From Allomyces macrogynus ATCC 38327 (Eukaryota; Blastocladiomycota; Blastocladiomycetes; Blastocladiales; Blastocladiaceae): a stretch of DNA of 64,000 nt. Positions within the stretch are counted from its first letter, which is position 1, and every line of letters begins with the position of its first letter. Both the position numbers and the translations under genes were made by a program. The DNA is taken from assembly GCA_000151295.1 (NCBI GenBank), contig GG745335.1, positions 501,665-565,664 of the forward strand, in the 5' to 3' direction. The notes beneath the pieces were generated by a model. That model made no database searches. It worked only from the letters and a program-made list of their open reading frames with translations, and was not told where the DNA came from. Below, in pieces: positions 57,001-64,000 of this stretch.

Positions 57001-57708
57001 ACATTCCTACTGTCTCGACTTGCTCCACGTTGCCGAAGACACTCAACGACGTCTTGGTGTAGATTGTTACGTCATTTGCTCGGGCGTACCACGGCCCAAC
57101 GGCGACCGCCACTACTCGGAAATGGCCAAGCTCGCGCTGCATTTGCTCAAAGCCATCAATACGATCCGGATCCGGCACCGACCGGACGTCGTGCTCAAGA
57201 TGCGCATTGGGATGCGTACGTGATCTCTCCACTGGAAACCGCCGTCGCTACATGTTTGTCGCGACCATCTCACTGACCGACCCGTCGCCTGCTAGACTCG
57301 GGCCCCGTCGTGGCTGGTGTCGTTGGCCGCAAAATGCCGCGGTACACGCTCTTTGGCGACTCGAACACGATCGCGAACAAGCTCGAGTCGACGGGCTTGC
57401 CGATGAAGGTGCACATTTCCGAGGCGACCTACGAGGGGCTTGAGCAGTTGGGCGGGTTCCACTTCGAGGCGCGCGGCGAGTTGGTGATTCCGGGCCACGG
57501 GGCCATGAAGTCGTACTGGCTCGTGTCCAAGGACGGGTTCGACCCGGTCGTGCCCACGCGCGACACGCTCTCGCCGTCGCCCATTTCAGCATTCGCCAAG
57601 CGGTCGAACAGCTCGGTCAACGCCATGGAGCTGCAACAACACCACAGCGCGTCGAGTTTGGCCGCGGCGCAAGGAGCGCCGTCGGGCTCGCCTGGACCCG
57701 GGCAATGA
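54037..57708 (+). CDS. Coiled-coil/PAS class III nucleotide cyclase (guanylyl cyclase-like)
   Basis: Nine exons: 54037-54201, 54291-54559, 54631-54682, 54756-56650, 56727-56798, 56872-56898, 56970-56992, 57063-57215, 57296-57708 (1022 aa; all phases close). Residues 1-145 disordered; about 150-600 a long charged coiled coil; about 606-720 a PAS domain (SVLDAVLDAIITIDPVGSIMRFNPAAE, MFGYSASEMLGK, FHLFTGIVRDLT); a signalling helix; then a class III cyclase domain from LYTDICGFTS (metal Asp791) through QKIETVGDCY (Glu831, metal Asp835), GMHSGPVVAGVVG and PRYTLFGD. Glu831 is the guanine-selecting residue of guanylyl cyclases (Lys in adenylyl cyclases). The partner site is Thr (RYTLFG) where guanylyl cyclases have Cys. 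No membrane segment, so it is a soluble, probably dimeric enzyme with a PAS sensor. The catalytic Asn/Arg region reads SNTIANKLES, which is atypical. Exon 4 ends in a GC donor. Confidence 0.93.
56651..56726 (+). other. GC-AG intron in the cyclase gene
   Basis: Donor GCACGC, acceptor CCTAG, 76 nt. It is the only splice that produces the conserved DICGFTS in phase. Confidence 0.75.
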
Positions 57709-58631
57709 CGGGCCGACAGCAGGGTGGAGAAGCGTTGGAGACTGCTAATCGATATCGCACGCGCTTGGACTGGATCTGCTGCAGACTAGCGTTTCATTCT
57801 TGTTCTGGCCGCTCCGCGTGTTTTCCACCGTCTTTTCGATTCGTTGGGCCGAAGCAGGTGGAGGAAGCGGAGTGGAGGATAAAAAGATTTTGCATTGAGT
57901 CGTTAACTTGACGTTGGGAGACGGCCCATCACTTGATGTCTGTTCTCATCTCCGCCTTTGATGACCTGTGCCCACCACCTAAGTCGCAGCACACCACGAA
58001 TGAACAGCACTGCACGACGCACCAGATTCGCCACTAAAGCAGACATTCGAACAAGCTGGGATCGCGCGCCAGCATGGGTACAGCCGGCAGCCAAGACGCG
58101 TCGGGCAAGATTGGATTGGGACGCAGACTCCCTCCTGCCAAACTGCCGTTTGCCGCAGCTCTCCGTCACCAATTCTGTCCTCGCAAGGAGCAGCGCGCTC
58201 GATTCAGCCCCTCTCTTCAGTCAATCGAAGGCCCGCGCGAGAACGAGCTTGTGCAGCGCGACCACGAACATCAGCAACCATTTACTTGGGCTCACTTATC
58301 CACGGGCTGCAGCCCATTGATTCGCCCAGTCATTCCATTGGCGACCAAGACCCGACACGCGTAATCTCGTTCCGCGCCATTGCCAACGACTGCACGACCT
58401 GGTCCGAGCAGTTACGCTCGACGTTCGCGACGCGCCAGTGGACTCGCAACACCCTCGGTCGACTTGATTCTGTACGCTTCCATGGCTGCCGCTATCTGGG
58501 CGCTGGATGATGCAAGCCCGCGAAACTGGAGCGTCCTGAAATGACGGAAACGGGGGCACAATTCGAACCACCAAGCTGACGGCGATCCCTGCCCGTTCGT
58601 GCAGTCCCGTCCGCGACTTGAGCGCATCTCG
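57709..58631. other. Intergenic region between cyclase and receptor genes
   Basis: Both flanking genes are on the plus strand. No gene or RNA recognised in 0.9 kb. Confidence 0.5.
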
Positions 58632-61600
58632 ATGATTGACCACGTTCTGCGCAGGCGTCGTTGGGGTGGACCAAGTGCACCGACGGCCGCACCACGATCC
58701 CTGGGTACCGTCGGTCTACGCGTCCCTGCTGGCGGTGCTCGTGTCGGTCCTTGCCGTGGACGCGTCCTGCTGGCGGTGCTCGTGTCGGTCCTTGCCGTGG
58801 CGATGGGCGTGCACGCGGCCAACTTCAAGATTGGCGTCATTCTCCCGACGAGCGATCCGAGTACGTGCTATTGCGCGCTCTCCACCTCGCCATTTGCCGG
58901 CGCCTCATGACGGTGAGCTCATTTCGACTGTTCTTCGTAGGCATGGGCGCGATCATGACCAACGTGTCGCGCGCGATTCAGCTGGCCACGGCCGCGGCCC
59001 CATCCATCGACTCGGTCAACACCTACACATTTGTAACGATTGATTCGGGCTTTGCGCGCAACACGGCCATCGACGCCCTGTTTGCCGCCGTCGACTTGGG
59101 CGCGACGGCGATCATTGGCGAGTACGCGTCGTCAATTTCGACGCCCATGGCGCTGGTCGGACACCGGTGGAAGCTGTGGCATTGCTCTGGATCATCGACC
59201 TCGTCAGGTATGCGCCAATCGCTTGCGCGTGTTGCTGCGATGGCGCTCACACTCGTTGGATCCTGGCGGTCATTAGATTTGTCGAAAAAGGCCCTCTTCC
59301 CATATTTTTATCGGACAATGGAGGTCTGTTGATCCGCCGTTCTCGGGCGGGCAAGCTGAGATGTTGAACAGGTCGAGCTGACATGTCGCCCTTTCGTTCC
59401 AGGATGATCCGCAGCAAGGCAAGGCCATGGCGCACTTTGTGAAATCCATGGGCTGGACCGTGGTGAACTCGCTCGCCGGATCCGACTCGTACGGCAACTC
59501 CAGTGCGTGATCGTCGTTGGCTGCTTTCGCGTGGAGCATTTGCTGACCGTAAGCAACTTGACCTATTAGTCTCGCAGAGCTTCATGTCCAACGCGGCGGC
59601 GCAGGGCATCTCGGTGCTCTCGAATCAAGGTCCGCTTCGGATTCTCCGGGTCGCCGTCTTGATCTCGGACCCCACAGCGACTCACACTTCGTACCTGCAC
59701 AGTCTTCACGCCCGGCACGACCACTGACTTCACCATGCATCTCTCGGCCATTGCCGCGTCGGGCTCCAACGTGATCATGTTCACGGGCTATCCCGAGGAC
59801 GCCGTCCTTATTTTCCGGCAAGCCAAGGCCATGGGCCTCATTGGCCCGAGCTGGGTCTGGATCTCCCCCGAATCCATGGCACTCTACGAAGCATCGCTGC
59901 CGTCGACCCCGGGCACGACGCGCGACGACGTGCTCAACGCCAACGGCATGCTCTACACGTATCCGGTCGCTAGTGCCGATAATGACCGGTTCCGCGCGCT
60001 GCGCGCCGCGTATTCTGGGCTCTACGGGCCGACGCCCGACGTGGCCGAAGTGCCGTACGCGACGGCCTTCTACGATTGCGCGCTGGCGACCATGTACGGT
60101 ATCAAGCGGCTCGTCGACCAGTTTGGCGCCACGGCCGTGCTGAACCGCAACTACAATGCCACGCTCAACGACTTCTTGACGCCGTTCACGGGCGTGTCGG
60201 GCGAGATCACGTACGACGCCAACGGGAACCGGCAAGGGTGCGTTTTGATGCGGTTTCAGCACGCGGTGCTCGTGGCGCGTTGACCGGGTCTGACACCTCG
60301 CAAATTGACGATAGGGTGTTCGGCGTTTACAACGTCTACGACGGCCAAACGTCGCTCGTCTACGAGGTTGGCGCCGACCGGTCTGTGACGCGTGTCGGCA
60401 CGCCCAAGTTCTTCTCGGGCACGTCGACAGTCCCGCCCGACCGGCCTCCACAGACCATCTTGTACCCGCGGTGGTCCGACGCGGCCGTGCAGGTGCTCGC
60501 CGCGATTCGGGGCATACTGATCCTGCTGTTTGTTGTGACGCTGGCCTACCTTGCGACCAAGCGCGACCAGCCGATCGTCAAAAATCTCTCGTTCCCGTTC
60601 CTCGCAAGCATCACGATCGGCTGCATTCTCGTTCTCGTTTCCGAGTTTCTCGTCATTGACGTGCCGACGCGCTTCTCGTGCCACGGCGGCCCGTGGATCT
60701 TTGCGATTGGATTTGAGCTCGTCATGGCCTCAGCCGCCGTGAAAACGTACCGCGTGTGGAAGATTTTCGAGAACCGTGCGTCCAGTTTGGTCGTGCTGGA
60801 CAGAAGGAAAATGACACTCTGACAAGATGTTGTTCCACCATGGTTTAGGGAGTTTGGCCAAGCTCAAGAGCATCTCGAACCACGCGCTCTTCACCAAGGT
60901 CGGCCTGGTGCTGTTGTTCCAGTCGATAGTGTTCATCATTTGGATCGCGGCGTTCCCATCGTCGCCGCAGCGCTTCGAGACGATTCTTTACGTGTATTAC
61001 GAGTGCGTTGCAGGACACGCGACAGGCTACGTGGCCATGTCCGCGATTTCGCTTGTGTACAATATTTTCCTGCTGCTCGTCGTGTGCTTCTTCGCCTACA
61101 AGACGCGCAACGTCATGACTGGGTATGGTTTGACCGTGATCACTGCATGGTCCGCTTGCAAAATTCCTCACCATTGCCGTTTTGTGTACACAGGTTCAAG
61201 GAAACCGTCTACGTGCTCTACATGGCGCAGAATGTCTTCCTTTCGGGAATTCTGGTGCTGGCGTTCAGGTACGCGATCGCGATTGCTGCTTTCACTTCGC
61301 ACTGACGGCGGCGTGCCAATTAATTCCGTTGCGGATTCATCCATAGCTACATCCGCATCCTGGACTTTGCGCTTGGTGCGTTGCGCTCGTCTTCAACATC
61401 TTGGTCGCGTCAAGCAGCAACTAACCCACGCATATTTTTTCAGGCGCCTTCTTCATCCGCCAGCTGCTCGTCATCTACGCCGTTTTTTTCGCGTTCATGG
61501 CCATGGTCGGCCGGCTCGCGTGGGCGCTGTGGCGGCAATCCGCCGCGGCAAGCCTGCCGCCGTCGGCCAGCGACACGTCGTCGATCATCAAGACCATGCC

Positions 61601-62138
61601 CATCGCCACGTCCGGCCGCACGGCCGTTACGGCCGTGGCCGGGTCAATGGCGCCTGGCGGGATCAAGCGGTCCGCATCCGCATCGCCGGCTGGCGGGGAA
61701 CCGGGCACGACCGGCGGTCTGTCCCCTAGCGCGAGCGCATCGCTGGCGGCGACGCACTTGGCTGGCCGGTTCCCCGTCAAGAACACGTCCAAGTTCCTGA
61801 CGACGTGGAAGCGCACGCAGGTGCACTTGCACGCGCAGGAAGGGTACCTCGTGCTCGTGCCGGACTCGGCGGATAGTAAAGGGAAAGCTGGACGGGTGCT
61901 GAAATTGGGGCACCTGCAGTTTGAGCCGGAACCGATTACACCCAATTGTATCGAGCTGTTGTATCCGGGTGCGTCGTACCTTGTGCAATACGAGTCGCCC
62001 GAGGCGCGCGCAGTCTGGGTCAATGCGCTCACGGGTGTGGCCAAGGTCTCGGAGCGCCGGTCGACGGGCGGGACGAGTGCGAATGCGCCGGCGGGGACGT
62101 CGTCGCAGTTGACGAGCATGCCGGGAGTGGGCAAGTAA
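58632..62138 (+). CDS. Class C (GABA-B-like) GPCR with C-terminal PH-like domain
   Basis: Eleven exons: 58632-58860, 58941-59207, 59277-59323, 59403-59502, 59570-59629, 59703-60237, 60315-60775, 60849-61122, 61194-61268, 61347-61375, 61444-62138 (923 aa; all ten introns close in phase). A signal sequence (LLAVLVSVLAVAMGVHA, residues about 46-62) precedes a periplasmic-binding-like ligand domain (FKIGVILPTSD, AIIGEYASSISTPMAL, LFPYFYRT, MGWTVVNSLAGSDSYG, NVIMFTGYPEDAVLIFRQA, YNVYDG). Seven membrane segments run from about 470 to 718 (RGILILLFVVTLAYLATKR, FLASITIGCILVLVSEFLVI, AFFIRQLLVIYAVFF), with FAYKTRNV as in GABA-B receptors. No cysteine-rich domain. After a Ser/Ala linker, residues about 803-891 look like a PH domain (FLTTWKRTQVHLH, GYLVLVPD, AVWVNALTG with the C-terminal helix Trp). 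The role is a plasma-membrane receptor for a small, perhaps amino-acid-like ligand; G-protein coupling is inferred. Confidence 0.9.
58719..58800 (+). repeat. Tandem duplication of ~41 bp in the receptor signal-peptide region
   Basis: ACGCGTCCCTGCTGG...GCCGTGG is followed directly by a copy that differs only by one fewer C (CCC to CC). The two copies are therefore read in different frames. Only the second encodes the hydrophobic LLAVLVSVLAVA. Confidence 0.9.
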
Positions 62139-62549
62139 GTGGGGGAGTGGACTTGATGGTTGGATTGATGTAGAGCGCGTTGGAGCAGGGCCGGCTTATC
62201 GGGAACTGAGTCGGCGTGGTTTGGATTATATTTACGTTGCACTATGTTGCCTATTAGTGAGCCACTCTCTGCCGCTCTCTGCCTGAGCGTCGTCTCCAAG
62301 CGTCGTCATGACAAGGGGCTGACAAAGACTGAAGAGCCGGTGAATGCGACGACACGACCAGACCGAAGCACGAACACCATCAAACAAGCTGGATTGTATT
62401 CTTTGGAATGGGGAGAGAAAACGCACGCGAGGGGATACGGGAAGAGGGGGGAGGAACAACGCGAAAGAAAGGAATCAACACAAGAGAATCGCCACCAGCG
62501 ACCAAAGCTTGCTGGAATCGAGCGAGGCCAAGATGTGATCGGGGATTTC
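62139..62549. other. Convergent 3' intergenic region
   Basis: No gene between the receptor and nucleoporin 3' ends. Confidence 0.5.
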
Positions 62550-64000
62550 TTACTCGGCGACAGCAGAGTAGAACACCCAGATCCCCTGGTCCATGTCGTA
62601 CTCGACAAACTCGGTGTTGGGCACGTTCATGAGCCGCTTCAGGAACATCTCGGCCATCTTGGTGTTCGTGTCCTTGAGAATTTCGCGCCCGCCGCGGCGG
62701 CGCGGCCACATTTGCCGCAACGTCACCTTGCCGCGCACGTTGATCCCCGTGCCGCGCGGCGTGCGCGGCGCGTCCCGGAACAGTTCAAACTCGCCGTGCT
62801 TGAAGAACACGTACTTGCCGCAGAGATCGGCAAGCGGAATGTCGCGCAAGTCGACGGGCTCGAGGAACTCAACCACGCCAAACTCGGGGTGGTCGATCGT
62901 GAGGTTCTTGACCTTGGCAAGTTGGTCCTGCGTCATCTTGGCGAGCGTCGCGGGCGACGGCGTGACAATGTAGGGCGCCGTCGAGATCACATTGGGTTTG
63001 GCGAGGACGGGGCCCGTCGCGCGCGGCGGCTTGGACGGCGTCTCGAGGACCGACCGTGAAAGCTCCGACTCGGAAAATGTCGAGTCGGTAAACGCGGGCG
63101 GCGCGGCCGCGGCGCTGGCACCGCCCTGCAGGACGGCAGCACGCGGCTCGGCCGACCGCACATCGAGCTTCTTGACCGTCGATCGCGGCGTGAACGCCGA
63201 CGGCGGCATGATCTGCTGCGCGGGCGCCGACGTCGACAGAGCCTTGACCGACGCGCCAAACAGGCCACCGTTACCCTGCGCCTGCTGCACCATCCCGGGC
63301 GCGAGCGTGGGCTTGTTGGCGACTGTGCTCGACGTCTGGTGGAACCCGGCCATGCGCAGCTTGGCGCGCGTCAGCGCCGCAGGCGCCGTCTTGGTCATGG
63401 TCGAGACCACGGGCGACTTCTTGCTGTCCGACTTGCGCGACGATGCCGGCGCGAGCGCGGCCGCCGGGTGCTCGGTGACGCGCTTGATCACGGAATCGGG
63501 CACCTCATCAAACAACGGCGTCGAACCCCACGGCTTGCTATCAATCTTGGCCGTGAGCGCCACCTGCGGCTGCACGCTCACCGACTGCGCCGCGGCCGGC
63601 GCTGGCTGCGTCGCACCAAACCCGCCGAGACCGCCCGCCGCGGCCCCGCCGAGCGCGCTGCCGCCCAGACCGCCAAACATGGGACGTGCCCGCGGAAGGT
63701 GTCGTGGTCGCCGCGCCCCCCGAGCCCACCCAAACCCGGTGAAACCCCGTCGCGGGAAGCCGGGGGGCCCCGTAGTCGCCGCCGTCTTTGCCAAAACCCA
63801 CCAAACGCGCCCGGCACCGAACCCACCCCGCCGGGGGGCGCCGCTTGCGTGGTCGTGGGCGCCGAGCCCAAAACCCCGGTCGTGCCGGGAGGCCGGCGTC
63901 GCCCTTGCCAAACCCCCCCAAACCCACCAGCCCGCCGGGCGCCGGCCGTGTTCGTCGGGGGGCGTACCCGAAACCCACCAAACCCCGTGGCCCGGAGCCC
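62550..64000 (-). CDS. Nup98/Nup100/Nup116-type nucleoporin, N terminus outside window
   Basis: Stop at 62550; open to about 63911, after which FG-repeat coding is scattered over frames up to the window edge. The visible C-terminal domain is Nup98-type: YIVTPSPATLAKMTQDQLAKV, NLTIDHPEFGVVEFLEPVDLR, GKYVFFKHGEFELF, PRGTGINVRGKVTLRQMWP, EFVEYDMDQGIWVFY. Upstream come GLFG/FG repeats (GGLGGFGA, GGLFGASV) and a disordered link with SKPWGSTPLFD. It is an FG nucleoporin of the central channel; the C-terminal domain tethers it to the pore scaffold. In metazoan Nup98 this domain cuts itself after HF at HFS. Here the chain ends FYSAVAE without that motif, so it is likely an uncleaved Nup100/Nup116-like form. 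The last 300 bases are rich in C/G homopolymers with probable sequencing indels. Confidence 0.88.
   Translation of the reverse strand, partial: APGHGVWWVSGTPPDEHGRRPAGWWVWGGLARATPASRHDRGFGLGAHDHASGAPRRGGFGAGRVWWVLAKTAATTGPPGFPRRGFTGFGWARGARRPRHLPRARPMFGGLGGSALGGAAAGGLGGFGATQPAPAAAQSVSVQPQVALTAKIDSKPWGSTPLFDEVPDSVIKRVTEHPAAALAPASSRKSDSKKSPVVSTMTKTAPAALTRAKLRMAGFHQTSSTVANKPTLAPGMVQQAQGNGGLFGASVKALSTSAPAQQIMPPSAFTPRSTVKKLDVRSAEPRAAVLQGGASAAAAPPAFTDSTFSESELSRSVLETPSKPPRATGPVLAKPNVISTAPYIVTPSPATLAKMTQDQLAKVKNLTIDHPEFGVVEFLEPVDLRDIPLADLCGKYVFFKHGEFELFRDAPRTPRGTGINVRGKVTLRQMWPRRRGGREILKDTNTKMAEMFLKRLMNVPNTEFVEYDMDQGIWVFYSAVAE

Noticed and set aside
58545..58600. tRNA-like GGTTCGAATT on the minus strand
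   Set aside because: No T stem, acceptor stem or D arm can be formed around it.

Overview
The window looks like nuclear DNA of a GC-rich zoosporic (flagellated) fungus. A Blastocladiomycota-type genome fits best, but that is inference from content and not a database match. Fungal signals are a Zn2Cys6/fungal_trans regulator, a PMT2-type protein O-mannosyltransferase, a JSN1/PUF2-type RNA-binding protein, an FMC1-like factor, a PRM10/ThrE-type membrane protein and GFA1. The signal for a flagellum is an ortholog of TCTE1/DRC5, a nexin-dynein regulatory complex subunit. Genes are densely packed on both strands. Introns are mostly 56-110 nt, with donors of the form GTACGY or GTGCG and branch sites like CTAAC/CTGAC. 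I could splice about 40 introns by hand so that protein motifs and reading phase both close.

Layout. 1-2289: end of a low-complexity gene cut by the window edge. 2735-4761: UshA-type 5'-nucleotidase. 5030-8444 (-): EH/EH/coiled-coil/SH3/SH3 endocytic scaffold. 9611-10860 (-): J-domain protein. 11474-13683: PRM10-like transporter. 14116-15914 (-): DRC5. 16273-19782: two unrecognised proline-rich genes. 20205-20628 (-): FMC1-like. 21181-24071: Zn2Cys6 regulator. 24726-25501 (-): prefoldin subunit 5. 25502-28196: AT-richer, repeat-bearing island with two tRNA-Trp genes in near-perfect 374-bp inverted arms. 28197-29571: 14-3-3. 30062-31246: PIG-L/GPI12. 31722-36203: JSN1/PUF2. 36816-38290: three tRNA-Lys(UUU) around a small, probably mitochondrial, protein gene. 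38459-39689 (-): unrecognised gene. 40064-42865 (-): PMT2. 43690-46437: tail-anchored protein with KVDTW repeats. 46789-49006 (-): GFA1. 50594-51952: alanine-glyoxylate-type aminotransferase. 52511-53317 (-): hypothetical. 54037-57708: coiled-coil/PAS/class III nucleotide cyclase. 58632-62138: class C (GABA-B-like) receptor that ends in a PH-like domain. 62550-64000 (-): Nup98-type nucleoporin, cut by the edge.

How the genes relate. Most are unlinked housekeeping genes. GFA1 makes glucosamine-6-phosphate for UDP-GlcNAc, which feeds chitin and the GPI step that PIG-L follows. PMT2 acts in the same secretory and wall-building compartment. The most interesting stretch is 54-62 kb, where a PAS-linked cyclase with atypical active-site residues lies 0.9 kb upstream of, and on the same strand as, a class C receptor with a lipid-binding-like cytoplasmic domain.

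Quality caution. At least eight otherwise well-conserved genes carry single-base frame breaks, often in homopolymers, and the last 300 bases are homopolymer-garbled FG-repeat sequence. I treat these as probable assembly indels unless reads show otherwise.
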